Shown here: in pieces, positions 32,560 to 40,843 of the stretch
Layout: each line of letters opens with the position of its first letter
Numbering within the stretch: the stretch's first letter is position 1
From: Elusimicrobiota bacterium
GTDB lineage: Bacteria; Elusimicrobiota; Elusimicrobia; UBA1565
Length of the DNA: 54,037 nucleotides
Direction: 5' to 3'
Assembly: GCA_016218495.1 (NCBI GenBank)
Contig: JACRDU010000128.1
Span: forward strand, 1-54,037
Translations under genes and position numbers: made by a program
The notes under the pieces: generated by a model
Databases searched by the model: none
Seen by the model: the letters and a program-made list of their open reading frames with translations, nothing else
What the model was told of the DNA's origin: nothing

Positions 32560-33791
32560 GGGGGCGCGGACGACCTCGCCGAGACGGATTATGGCTCCCA
32601 GCGCGGCCAGGAAGAGGAAGGTGGTGGGTTGGGGCGCGCTTCCGAAGATGTTCTCGACGGCGGCGGCGAGCAGGAGCGGGAGGAAGCCGGCGGAGGCGAC
32701 GAGGGCTGCCGCCCGCAAGCGCGGGTCGGCGAAGGCCCGCGGGGCGTTCCGGGCTGCGAGCAGGGCGGGCAGCAGCAGCAGCAGCCCCGTCACCCCCCCG
32801 TCTACGAGGGTCTGCAGGAAGGAATTGTGCACATGGGAGGTGGTCCAGATGCCGTAGCTCTGGGTAATCCCCGATATCCGGGTGCTGGCCAACCCGTGGC
32901 CGAACAGGACTGTGAAGGGGCTATCCCACCAGCGCAGCACGGCGGCGTGCCACATGAGGACGCGGTCCACCATCGTGAACAGGGTGGTGCCGGTCTTGAC
33001 CTGAATCGCGGAGTAGAAGGCGAGGTGCGCGAAGAGGCCTCCTTGAGAGCGCAGGGCCGCGGCCAGCACCGCCGCCAGAAGGAGCGGTAGAAGCAGGAGG
33101 GTGCGCAGGCGCACCAGATTGCCGCGCAGCAAGAAGGGCGCCGTGATGCTGCAGAAGGCGAGCCCGACGATGGCTGACTTCCCCCCGGCCAGGAAGCCGG
33201 CCCCGAGAGCGAACCCCGCCCCCGCGAAGTGCAGGGCGGCCCGGCGCTGGACCAGGATGCCGCGCGCCAGCAGCATGAGCCCTGAGGAGATCCCGATGGC
33301 CGAGGCCTGGCTGGGATGGAGCCAGGACTCGACGCGAAGATCTACGCGGAAGCTGCCGCTCAGGTAGCCGTGGAAGACGGTGGCCCATAGCGGGGAGCAG
33401 GCCCAGGCCGCGGCCGTCAGGAAACCCAGGGCGGCATCGCCGTCTGCATCCTCCAGGAGCAGGGTGACGAGCAGCACCGCGGCGAGCAGGCGCGCGCCGG
33501 TCAGCATCGCATAGGTCACCATCGGGCTCCAAAGGGAGGACGCGAACGAGTAGAGCCCGAAGGCGCAGACCCAGCGCAGGGCCGAATGGGGGGGGGGAAA
33601 GGCCCTAGCTCCCGGCGCGTGAATCGCGCGAGCACGATCAGGGCGACGGCAGCGCAGACGAAGGCGGTGATCCCGCCCTCAATCAGGGTGGTGGTGGAGA
33701 GGGCGCCGCCGAGTTCCAGCGAGGAGCCGCGGCCGAGGATGGCCCTGTTCCCGAGCAGGACGAACCAGAGCAGCAGCAGCGGCCCTCTCAC
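32536..33791 (-). pseudogene. Wzy/O-antigen ligase-like membrane protein, one frameshift at a G10 tract
   Basis: GTG 33791 overlaps the upstream GT4 stop (GTGA) and starts VRGPLLLLWFVLLGNRAIL, followed by a second hydrophobic stretch and ELGPFPPP. At a run of ten C (minus strand; 33597-33588) the frame is lost. Continuing in the frame that ends at 32536 gives SFASSLWSPMVTYAML and about ten hydrophobic segments, with VDRVLMWHAAVLRWWDSP, GHGLASTR and HVHNSFLQTLVDGGV, the Wzy_C pattern with conserved Arg and His. Changing the tract by -2 or +1 restores about 418 residues. Role of the family: polymerising repeat units or ligating O-antigen in the periplasm. Confidence 0.85.
33588..33597. repeat. 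G10 tract at the frameshift of the wzy-like gene
   Basis: Ten consecutive G on the plus strand lie exactly where the two halves of the polymerase/ligase change frame. Confidence 0.85.
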
Positions 33792-35029
33792 GCGCCGCGC
33801 TCCATGGCCGCCGCATAGGCCCGGCAGACCTCGTCGATGCGCGCGGTCAGCGTAAGGCGCCCGGCGGCCCATTTGAGGACTTCTCCCGAGATGGAGCGGT
33901 AGCGTCCAGGGTCTGCGTAGAGGGCGCCGGCTGCTTCCACCAGACCCCGGACGAGGGCGGGTTCCCCGTCGGCGGCCGCCGTCACGGCGGCCGGGCCGGC
34001 TACGGCGGCGGGTCCGCCGCCCCGAAGGCAGAGTACCGGGAGTCCGCGGGCGGCGGCTTCAGCGCAGGCCCATGGGCTGTCGTCGCGCAGAGCCGTATGG
34101 ATGAAGAGATGGCGGGAGTCGAGCCACCCGAAGATTTCCGCGCGGGGGACGGTGCCGACCAAGCGCAGGGCGTCGGCCACGCCGAGGCGTTCTCCTAGAG
34201 CTAGGAGGCGGCCGCGTTCGGGCCCTCGCCCCAGGATGTCCAGCGTCGACCTCGGGATCGTCCGGCGCAGCCCGGCCAGCACGCGCACGGCGAGCGAGAA
34301 GCCCTTGCGCGGGGTCAGGACCCCCATGGCCGCCAAGCGTAGCGGCTCGCCGGGTAGAGGAGGGGCCTTCGGGCCGGCGGCGATGTCGGCCGGGGCCAGC
34401 GCCGGCATCAGCGCCGGTTCCACGGCGCGGCAGCCGAGGCGGCGCAGCGCGTCGGTCGTCTCCGGGTTGCAGGACAGGGCTTGCGCGCAGCGGGCCCAAT
34501 CGGTGCGCAGCGGGGCGAAGGAGAGGAAGGCGGCGCGCCCCCAACCCCTGAGGCGTTCGCTCAGGCGCACTCCCAGCGGCAGGTCTTCCAGGAGGCCCGG
34601 AGGCATGTCCAAGCCTCCCCCCAGCGGCCCGAAGACCGTGGGCGGACCCACGCGCTGGGCCATGGCCGGATAGGCGAAGTTCGTGAAGGTCAGGTTGTGC
34701 ACCAGGTCGAAGCGTTCGCGTCGATGGCAATGCCGAGCCGCGTCTAGGGCGCGATGCTGCCATAGCATGTAGTAGGGGAGGACGGTGCCGGAGAGCTTCT
34801 TGAGCGCCAGGACGGGGGCGGGCAGGTCGACAAAGATGACCCGGGAGCGCAACAGGGGTTCATTGCTCAGGGCCGCCTCGATGGCGGGACGCTCGTTAGC
34901 CCGGGTCAGCAGCCAGACGTCATGATGCGCGTGCAGCCCGGCGGCAATGCTCCAACCGATGCCGGGCTCCGAACCTCTCCCCGGCGTGCAGGCGTAAGCG
35001 ACGATGAGGACTTTGAGGCGCTTAGACAT
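33788..35029 (-). CDS. Glycosyltransferase family 4
   Basis: A 413-residue GT-B protein. It starts MSKRLKVLIVAYACTPGRGSEPGIGW, the beginning of a well-known GT4 subgroup (CxPxxGSEPGxGW). RFDLVHNLTFTNFAYP, VFGPLGGG and CNPETTDALRRLG follow, then the C-domain with RLAAMGVLTPRKGFSLAV, VGTVPRAEIFGWL and a degenerate acidic motif DDSPWACAEAAARGLPVL. It directly follows the next GT4 gene (TGAATG) and overlaps the wzy-like gene (GTGA). Expected to add a sugar to the repeat unit; specificity is not readable. Confidence 0.88.
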   Translation of the reverse strand: MSKRLKVLIVAYACTPGRGSEPGIGWSIAAGLHAHHDVWLLTRANERPAIEAALSNEPLLRSRVIFVDLPAPVLALKKLSGTVLPYYMLWQHRALDAARHCHRRERFDLVHNLTFTNFAYPAMAQRVGPPTVFGPLGGGLDMPPGLLEDLPLGVRLSERLRGWGRAAFLSFAPLRTDWARCAQALSCNPETTDALRRLGCRAVEPALMPALAPADIAAGPKAPPLPGEPLRLAAMGVLTPRKGFSLAVRVLAGLRRTIPRSTLDILGRGPERGRLLALGERLGVADALRLVGTVPRAEIFGWLDSRHLFIHTALRDDSPWACAEAAARGLPVLCLRGGGPAAVAGPAAVTAAADGEPALVRGLVEAAGALYADPGRYRSISGEVLKWAAGRLTLTARIDEVCRAYAAAMERGA

Positions 35030-36148
35030 TCAGACGGTGTCCCGGGCCGCGCGGTAGGCCTCGAGCAGGGCGGCGGCCGACTTCTCCCAACGGTACTCCC
35101 TGAGGACCGCCGAGCGGGCCCGCTCTCCCAGCGCCGCGCGGGCCTCCGTGCCGTCGGCGGCGGCCCGGACGAACAGGGGGCCGGCGTCGTCGGGGTCCGG
35201 CGCCAGAAACGCGGCGGCCTCGGCCCCCAGCAGCCCCGCGGGGTCCGCTTCGCGCGAGAGCAGGCATGGAAGACCCAGGCCCGCCGCCTCGAGCACGGAG
35301 ACCGACATACCCTCCCAGCGCGAGAGTTGGACGTAGAAGTCAAGGTCGCAGAGCTGCGCCCAACGCGCCGGTCCGAGCGAGGGCCCCGGGAGGTGCAGGC
35401 GCTCCGCCACCCCCAGCGCGCGCGCCAGGCATCTCAGGCGGTCCGCGCCCCCGCGGTAGTCCTTGCCGATGAGGACCAGATGGGCATGGCACAGCCCCGA
35501 GGCGGCCAAAGCCTTCACCGAGCGGTCCAGCCCCTTCTGCTCGACGGCGATTCGGCCCAGCGTGCCGAAGAGGAGGGCGTCCCGGGGGAGCCCCAGGGCC
35601 GTGCGCAGGCCGCCGTTGCCGCGCGCCGGTCCTTTGGGCGGCACATCGACCCCGTTAGGGGCGAACACGGCCCGCGCGTCGACGCCGATGGCCCGGGGCT
35701 CGTCGGCCGGCCCGGTGACATGGATGAAGGAGGCCCCGCGCAGGAGCGGCTGCTCCACCAGGCTCCGATAGGCGCGCTTGGCCGGGTTCCAACCCGCCGC
35801 CGCCTCCGAGCTAAGCCCGCCGTGGGGCGAGACGCAGTAAGCGATCCCGCGGGCGCGCGCCCGTCGTGCCAGGATGGCCCACTGCGGGATGAATATGGAA
35901 TGCAGGTGGAGGAAGTCCGGACGGGCTCGGGCCAACAGCGCGTCGGCGCCGCCCAACGCCAGCGCGGCTAGGCTGCGCGGCAGGGTATGTCCGATCACCG
36001 GAAAGCCTGCCTGGGGCTGCTTGGGGGCGGCGACTCCGACCGAATGGCCGAGCCTGCTCTGTTCCCGTGTCAGGGCGAAGACCGCCTGCCCGACACCGTT
36101 CATGGAGACGGCGGAGGGTGTCCCCCAATACGCGTGGAGAATGCGCAT
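35030..36148 (-). CDS. Glycosyltransferase family 4
   Basis: ATG 36148 begins MRILHAYWGTPSAVSMNGVGQAV, a standard GT4 start with a glycine-rich acceptor loop; longer reading upstream would run through the divergent VanZ promoter. The 372-residue product has FLHLHSIFIPQWAIL, YCVSPHGGLS, VFAPNGVDVP, LGRIAVEQKGLDRSV (donor-binding) and QLSRWEGMSVSVLEAAGLGLP (E-x7-E). It is the first gene of a minus-strand three-gene unit (GT4, GT4, wzy-like). It likely works on the same lipid-linked oligosaccharide as the plus-strand transferases. Confidence 0.88.
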   Translation of the reverse strand: MRILHAYWGTPSAVSMNGVGQAVFALTREQSRLGHSVGVAAPKQPQAGFPVIGHTLPRSLAALALGGADALLARARPDFLHLHSIFIPQWAILARRARARGIAYCVSPHGGLSSEAAAGWNPAKRAYRSLVEQPLLRGASFIHVTGPADEPRAIGVDARAVFAPNGVDVPPKGPARGNGGLRTALGLPRDALLFGTLGRIAVEQKGLDRSVKALAASGLCHAHLVLIGKDYRGGADRLRCLARALGVAERLHLPGPSLGPARWAQLCDLDFYVQLSRWEGMSVSVLEAAGLGLPCLLSREADPAGLLGAEAAAFLAPDPDDAGPLFVRAAADGTEARAALGERARSAVLREYRWEKSAAALLEAYRAARDTV

Positions 36149-36205
36149 GCTGAGGGAAGTATGTCCGGAGAACGCGTCCCTCGCCAGCCCGCCCGGCGGA
36201 GCTCC

Positions 36206-36234
36206 TTGACAGGGCGGAGACAAACGGAAAAACT
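36206..36234 (+). promoter_or_regulatory. Candidate promoter TTGACA-17-AAAACT for the VanZ-like gene
   Basis: A perfect -35 and a weak 3/6 -10 that keeps the important second A and last T. The -10 ends 8 bases before ATG 36242 and no ribosome binding site is seen, so a leaderless transcript is possible. Confidence 0.4.
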
Positions 36235-36241
36235 GACTGCC

Positions 36242-36676
36242 ATGCCCATGGTCCCGCGGTTCGGCCGCCTGGTTCCGGCAGTATTGCCATGGGTCCTGTT
36301 GGCGCTGTGGCTGACCGGGATTTGGCAGTTGTCGGCGCGACGTGGGCCTCCGGCTTGGAATCCGCCTCCCGGGGTAGTCCGCAGAGCGCCCAGCCGCCCG
36401 TTCTGGAGCAAAGAACGGCTGATGCCGCTGTTGGCGCGCAAGGCCGGCCATGTCGTCGAATATGCCGGCCTGTGGATGCTGGTCTACCTGGCGCTGAGGA
36501 GCTCCGGGTTCCGGAGCCCCCGCCGCAATGCGCTGCTCCTGTGCTGCGTCGCGGCGCTGGTCGACGAGCTGCATCAGTCCTTCATCCCGAGCCGCCAGGC
36601 CTCTCTGGCCGACGCGCTGCTCGACGCGGCCTCGGCCTGGGCGGCCATGAAGGCCTCAGAGGCCCGTCGCGGCTAA
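36242..36676 (+). CDS. VanZ-like membrane protein
   Basis: A 144-residue protein with hydrophobic segments at about 11-30, 62-80, 95-108 and 120-135. The VanZ-like core is RKAGHVVEYAGLWMLVYLAL followed by ALVDELHQSFIPSRQASLADALLD, which matches the family motif DExHQxFxPxRxxxxxDxxxN. VanZ-like proteins are common in envelope and exopolysaccharide loci, but their activity is poorly defined. It is read divergently from the GT4 gene and converges with the wzx-like gene, overlapping it by 4 bases at the 3' end. Confidence 0.85.
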   Translation: MPMVPRFGRLVPAVLPWVLLALWLTGIWQLSARRGPPAWNPPPGVVRRAPSRPFWSKERLMPLLARKAGHVVEYAGLWMLVYLALRSSGFRSPRRNALLLCCVAALVDELHQSFIPSRQASLADALLDAASAWAAMKASEARRG

Positions 36677-37950
36677 GCGTCGGATTGGCGGGTACCGCGC
36701 GCCGCGCGCCACCCCATCCAGGCGAGGATGCCAGAAGACGCAGCGCTGAGCACCGAGAGCAGGGCCATCGAGGCGGCGGCCCCGTCCATCCCATAGCGCG
36801 AAATCAGGAGCGGCCCAATGCAGACCGACATCGCGGCCGTGACGGTGCGGGCCCAGAACTCGGAGCGCGGCCGGCCCACGGCGGCCGAACCGCTGGCGAA
36901 GACGACGGCCTGAGGGCTGAACAGCAGCGGGATGACGACGGCGGCCAGGACCGCGGGGCTGGGCGGCGGGTTGCCTGGGAACAAAATGCGCCCTACGGCC
37001 GGGAGCGCGGCCGCGGCGGCCAATGCGTAGACGGCGTTGAGGGCCAGCAGGGGACGCAGGACCTCCCATAGCCGGCGTGGGAGGCCTGCGGGTCCCTCCT
37101 GATGCACGAGACGGATGGTCTCGGGGGAAGCCAACGCGGTCAAGGCCATGTTGACCCGGTGCATGGGCTCCGCGAGCAGGGTGAAACCGCGCAAGGACCC
37201 GGTGGAGGAGGCGTCCGAGAGGCCCGAGAGGAGGACGTACTGCAGCTGGGTCCCCGCCCACACCATGACCGCCGCGGCCGGGCTCCATAGGCCGAACTCG
37301 GCGCGCAGAGCCTCTGATTCGAGGTCCGCCTCCGTGGTGTATCCGTCTGCGGCGGGCAGGAATCCGCCGCAGCGCAGCCCGACATAGGCCGCCACCCAGG
37401 CTGCTGCTCCGGCCCCCGCCAGGACGGGGAGCATCGAGAAGCGGGATGCGGCATGGAGCGCCAGCAGGACCGCCGCCAGGGACGTGGCATAGCAGCCGGT
37501 CGCGGTCGCCGCAGAGCGCGTGTTCTGGAGGACATAGTTTGCCCGGCGGGACAGAGCGAGGGCCACCCAGCCGGGGATGGCCATGCCGAAGCCCAGGGCG
37601 GCGGAGGCGGCGTCTTGGGATACGGTTCTGCGCAACACCAGCGCCAGGGCTCCGGCGGCCAGGCCGGCCTGAACTCCACGCCAAGCCAGTCGCCGGAACG
37701 CCTCAGCGGTGTCCTGCGCGAGCCGCGCACGCAGGCGTCCCGCGCCGACGGAGAAGAGCGGTGTCAGCACCGCGGCCTCGTATGTGTTGCGCAACAGCAG
37801 TCCCGCCGCCTGGGCGGTCGCGAAATGGCCGAACGCGACAGGGCCCAAGCGCGCGGCGAGCAGGACCGACAGCGCGAAATTGGCTCCCGCCAGCAAGCCT
37901 TCGTCCAGCACGGCCCAAGACGGGCGGCGGGGCGGGTAGGGTGTCCTCAT
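36673..37950 (-). CDS. Wzx-like polysaccharide flippase (MATE/MOP superfamily)
   Basis: ATG 37950 begins MRTPYPPRRPSWAVLDEGLLAGANFALSVLLAARLG, a typical start of polysaccharide transporter proteins where the first helix is followed by LGPVAFGHFATAQA. The 425-residue protein has about 12 hydrophobic segments with few charged residues. Role of the family: flipping lipid-linked repeat units to the periplasmic face, complementing the Wzy-like and Wza/Wzc-like proteins encoded nearby. A longer reading to 38391 would cross the divergent response-regulator gene and is rejected. A -10-like CATACT lies at 37967-37962. Confidence 0.85.
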   Translation of the reverse strand: MRTPYPPRRPSWAVLDEGLLAGANFALSVLLAARLGPVAFGHFATAQAAGLLLRNTYEAAVLTPLFSVGAGRLRARLAQDTAEAFRRLAWRGVQAGLAAGALALVLRRTVSQDAASAALGFGMAIPGWVALALSRRANYVLQNTRSAATATGCYATSLAAVLLALHAASRFSMLPVLAGAGAAAWVAAYVGLRCGGFLPAADGYTTEADLESEALRAEFGLWSPAAAVMVWAGTQLQYVLLSGLSDASSTGSLRGFTLLAEPMHRVNMALTALASPETIRLVHQEGPAGLPRRLWEVLRPLLALNAVYALAAAAALPAVGRILFPGNPPPSPAVLAAVVIPLLFSPQAVVFASGSAAVGRPRSEFWARTVTAAMSVCIGPLLISRYGMDGAAASMALLSVLSAASSGILAWMGWRAARGTRQSDA

Positions 37951-38003
37951 GGCCGGACGATAGTATGGCGCCGGAGCGGCGGTCGCGCCATATGCGCGCC
38001 GGT

Positions 38004-38032
38004 TTGACAGGGACCAGGAAGACCGGCATACT
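38004..38032 (+). promoter_or_regulatory. Promoter TTGACA-17-CATACT for the response regulator, leaderless
   Basis: A perfect -35, 17-base spacer and a 4/6 -10. The -10 ends exactly 7 bases before ATG 38039, and no Shine-Dalgarno sequence is present. Confidence 0.6.
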
Positions 38033-38038
38033 TTGGAC

Positions 38039-38419
38039 ATGCGAGGGTGTAAAATCCTTCTGGTCGATGACGACCCGTTGTTCCTCGAACTCATCGCCGA
38101 GCGGCTGACGTCGGCGGGCGCCGAGGTGCGCACGGCGACCAACGCCGTATCCTCCTTCAAAGCCGCCCTCGAGGAGACGCCGGACCTCATCATCACCGAC
38201 GTGAACATGCCCGGGTTCGGGAATGGGCTGGATTCCGTCCGCTGCATCCGGGAACAGCCCAGGCTCGCCAAGGTCCCGGTCATCATCGTCTCGGGCCTCT
38301 CGGAGGACCGGATGAAGCACTGGGACCTCCAGGGTATCCCCGTGCTCCAGAAACCTCCGGTCTGGAAGGCCCTCGAGGCTGCGATTCTCAAGGCCCTCGC
38401 CTCGCGCGACGCGGCATAG
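38039..38419 (+). CDS. Single-domain response regulator (CheY/Spo0F type)
   Basis: A 126-residue receiver with no output domain. ATG 38039 is chosen because the promoter places the transcript start there; TTG 38033 lies upstream of it. Acidic pocket: LLVDDDPLF; phospho-acceptor Asp in LIITDVNMPG; the Thr/Ser position is VIIVSG; the conserved Lys is in VLQKPP. All residues for phosphorylation are present. It is the only receiver in the window, while the FHA-GAF-PAS histidine kinase has none, so the two may be partners 16 kb apart; that is inference. The three-domain kinase gene follows after 21 bases. Confidence 0.9.
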   Translation: MRGCKILLVDDDPLFLELIAERLTSAGAEVRTATNAVSSFKAALEETPDLIITDVNMPGFGNGLDSVRCIREQPRLAKVPVIIVSGLSEDRMKHWDLQGIPVLQKPPVWKALEAAILKALASRDAA

Positions 38420-38440
38420 GCTCTGCGCCAGGATGGGGGA

Positions 38441-40834
38441 GTGACCGTTTCCTTGCGTCGAGAGGCGCTGGAGGCCGTTGCTGCCGCTTGGAACTCCTCA
38501 GGCGTGCCATATTGCGTCCTGCACGGCCTCGAAGGCTACCCGCAGTCTCTCGGGCGAGACCTTGACGTCATCGCCCCGCAGGCCGCGCATGCGACTTTGA
38601 TAGAGGCTGCGGGGAGGGCCCTCGAGGGGCTGGGCTGGCGCTGCGCCGAGTTGCCCTCGCCTTGGGACAGCCGGCCGCTCTTCGCCTTCCGGACGGGCGT
38701 GGGCCTGGAGATAGACCTGCTTGACCGGCTGCGTTGGGGCCCGGTGCTCCTGGCCGAACCCGGGCTGGCGTCCGGGAGGATGGGGCCGTTTAAGACCGAC
38801 CCTGGGCCCGCCTTCGCCAAGCGCGTGCTCTGGCGCTACCTCCATGGGGGCATGCCGGGGGTCCCGTTCCTGGCGGCCGACGAGACCGCGGCGGCGGAGG
38901 CCTTATGCGCGCGGGTCTTCGGGGCCGGGCCGGCCGCGGAACTCCTCGCCGCCTTGCGCGCTTGCGACCCTGGGGCTCTGGCGCGCCTGCGCGGCGGCCT
39001 GCGCCGCGCCGCCTACTTGCGTGCGGCGTTCCGGGCTCCGTGGCAGGTTCCCTCCTCCATGATCCGGAGGCTGCGCCGCTTCGTCCGCGCGCGCGTGGTC
39101 AGGATGTGGCCGGTCGTGATCGTCACGGGACCGGACGGAGCGGGGAAATCCACCGTCCTGGCCGTTGCCGCTCAGTCCTTCCCGCCGCCCCTGCAGGACG
39201 CGCTGGTCCGGCATTGGAGGCCCGGCCTCCTGCCAGTGCTCGCCCGGTTGGCGGGCCGGAGCCCCGCAGTCCCCGATTCCACGGGTCTTCTGCCCCCCCG
39301 GCGCTCCGCAGGGACCTTCAGCCCGCTGCGCTTGGCGTATTACCTGGCGGACTACTGGCTTGGGCGCCTCGCCATGGACAACCCCGGGGCCAATCACATC
39401 CGCGCCGTCCTCTACGACCGCGGCGCACTCGACGTCTCTGTCGCTCCGGAGCGCTTCGGAGCCGCGCCTGGGCGGCTCTCGGCCCTGTTCGCGCGTCTTG
39501 CGCCCCAGGCCGACCTCTGCGTCCTGCTCTGGGCGGACCCCCGCCTCAGCCGGGCCCGGAAGCCGGAGAACACGCCGGAGCAGGCGGAGCATGACGCGCG
39601 GCGCTGGCGGTGCGCGCTCGAGCAGGGCGCCTTCGACGCGGTCGTGGATGCCGAGGGGGACCCAGCGGCCGCCGCGGAAGCCGTCGTCGCGCTGACGCTG
39701 GACGCGGCGCTGCGGCGCGGAAGCCGGAGCGCGCCGGGGACCGACCCCCTCGCCTTCTTCTCCAACGCCGGGAGTCCTTACCACAGGCTGGACGCGGGGC
39801 ACGGCCGCGTCTTCCTGGCGGCGGCCGGACATCCCGAATCGGCGGCCGCGCTGGGCGCCGTTTACCGGCCCGAGAGCGTTCGAGGGCGCCTCGCGCTCTC
39901 GGCCGCGAGCATGCTGCTCCGTGCCGGGATTCCCCCCGCACCCCTCCGTCGGGTTTCGATTGACGACCGGGCGCTGCGCGCAGCGTTCGCCGAGGTGCTC
40001 GGGAGAGAGGATTTCGCCGTCGGCCTGGCCCTGCACGGAGGCCGCCGGGCCGGCAAAGCCGTGGCTGCCGCGGTGGGTGCCGGCGGCCGCACCCTGGCCT
40101 ATGCCAAACAGGCTTGTATCCCCGGGGCGGTGCCGGCCTTGGAGCGCGAGCGGGCGGCGCTCCAGGCTCCCCGCGCGCAGGCGCGCGTACTCAGGGTCCC
40201 GGCCATGTTGGCTTGGCGTCCTGGCCCGCCGCACATACTTGTCCAGGAGGCTGGACCGGGCGATTCGGTCGCCTCCCTCGATGACGTCGCCGCTGCGGCT
40301 CGGGAGGTCTCCGGTCCGCCGTCGGCGGACGCGGGCAGGTTGGAGGCGTGGCTGAGCGCCTTGGCGGCATCCGCCGAACTGGTCGAGTCGGCGCACACGC
40401 GGCGTGCCCTGGCGCGACACCTGCCGGCAGCGTTCTCGGGAGCGCGGAACGCGTGTCTGCCGATGTCGTCGTCCCACGGGGACTTCGCACCTTGGAACCT
40501 GGCGGCGGCGGGCGGCCGGGTATGGGCCTACGATTGGGAATCCTGGTCCGAGAACCGGCCGGACGGGTGGGACCTGGCTCATTGGGTCTTCTCGCGCAGC
40601 CGGCTGGCGCGGCGGCCGCTCGACGGCCTGCTCGACGGTTTCGTGCGCTCCGCCCGATGGCGGGGCTGGCTGATGGACTACCTTGCCGATACCGACGGTT
40701 CCAAGGCGCTGGCGCTGACGCGCCTCTATCTGCTCTCCAACGCCGTCTCCCGCGGGCTGCCCGGCGGGGAGGACCCGGAAGGCTGCGGTCTGGCGTCGCT
40801 GACAGTCGTGGAGGCTCTGGACCGCAGGAGGTAG
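38441..40834 (+). CDS. Three-domain protein: nucleotidyltransferase-like, thymidylate-kinase-like P-loop, APH/choline-kinase-like
   Basis: A 797-residue product from GTG 38441 (AGGATGGGGGA upstream). Residues 1-205: nucleotidyltransferase-like fold with YCVLHGLEGYPQSLGRDLDVIA and EIDLLDRL. Residues about 222-430: P-loop kinase with VIVTGPDGAGKST, YDRGALD and a lid-like region, similar to thymidylate kinases. Residues about 440-797: phosphotransferase of the APH type, with catalytic SSHGDFAPWNLA and VWAYDWESW (metal-binding Asp). Similar NTase/kinase/APH arrangements occur in polysaccharide loci, but I know no assigned function. A possible role is phosphorylation of a glycan or lipid precursor. 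Confidence 0.78.
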   Translation: MTVSLRREALEAVAAAWNSSGVPYCVLHGLEGYPQSLGRDLDVIAPQAAHATLIEAAGRALEGLGWRCAELPSPWDSRPLFAFRTGVGLEIDLLDRLRWGPVLLAEPGLASGRMGPFKTDPGPAFAKRVLWRYLHGGMPGVPFLAADETAAAEALCARVFGAGPAAELLAALRACDPGALARLRGGLRRAAYLRAAFRAPWQVPSSMIRRLRRFVRARVVRMWPVVIVTGPDGAGKSTVLAVAAQSFPPPLQDALVRHWRPGLLPVLARLAGRSPAVPDSTGLLPPRRSAGTFSPLRLAYYLADYWLGRLAMDNPGANHIRAVLYDRGALDVSVAPERFGAAPGRLSALFARLAPQADLCVLLWADPRLSRARKPENTPEQAEHDARRWRCALEQGAFDAVVDAEGDPAAAAEAVVALTLDAALRRGSRSAPGTDPLAFFSNAGSPYHRLDAGHGRVFLAAAGHPESAAALGAVYRPESVRGRLALSAASMLLRAGIPPAPLRRVSIDDRALRAAFAEVLGREDFAVGLALHGGRRAGKAVAAAVGAGGRTLAYAKQACIPGAVPALERERAALQAPRAQARVLRVPAMLAWRPGPPHILVQEAGPGDSVASLDDVAAAAREVSGPPSADAGRLEAWLSALAASAELVESAHTRRALARHLPAAFSGARNACLPMSSSHGDFAPWNLAAAGGRVWAYDWESWSENRPDGWDLAHWVFSRSRLARRPLDGLLDGFVRSARWRGWLMDYLADTDGSKALALTRLYLLSNAVSRGLPGGEDPEGCGLASLTVVEALDRRR

Positions 40835-40843
40835 TCCCGGGTA

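Noticed and set aside
36673-38391. Longer flippase reading to 38391
   Set aside because: The extension is antisense to the response-regulator gene and crosses its promoter.
38903-40582. 559-codon open frame on the minus strand
   Set aside because: It mirrors the three-domain kinase gene, whose P-loop and HGDF motifs are clear on the plus strand.
17488-40834. Polysaccharide region as a mobile island
   Set aside because: No integrase, transposase, tRNA border or terminal repeat is visible, and base use looks the same as in the flanks.
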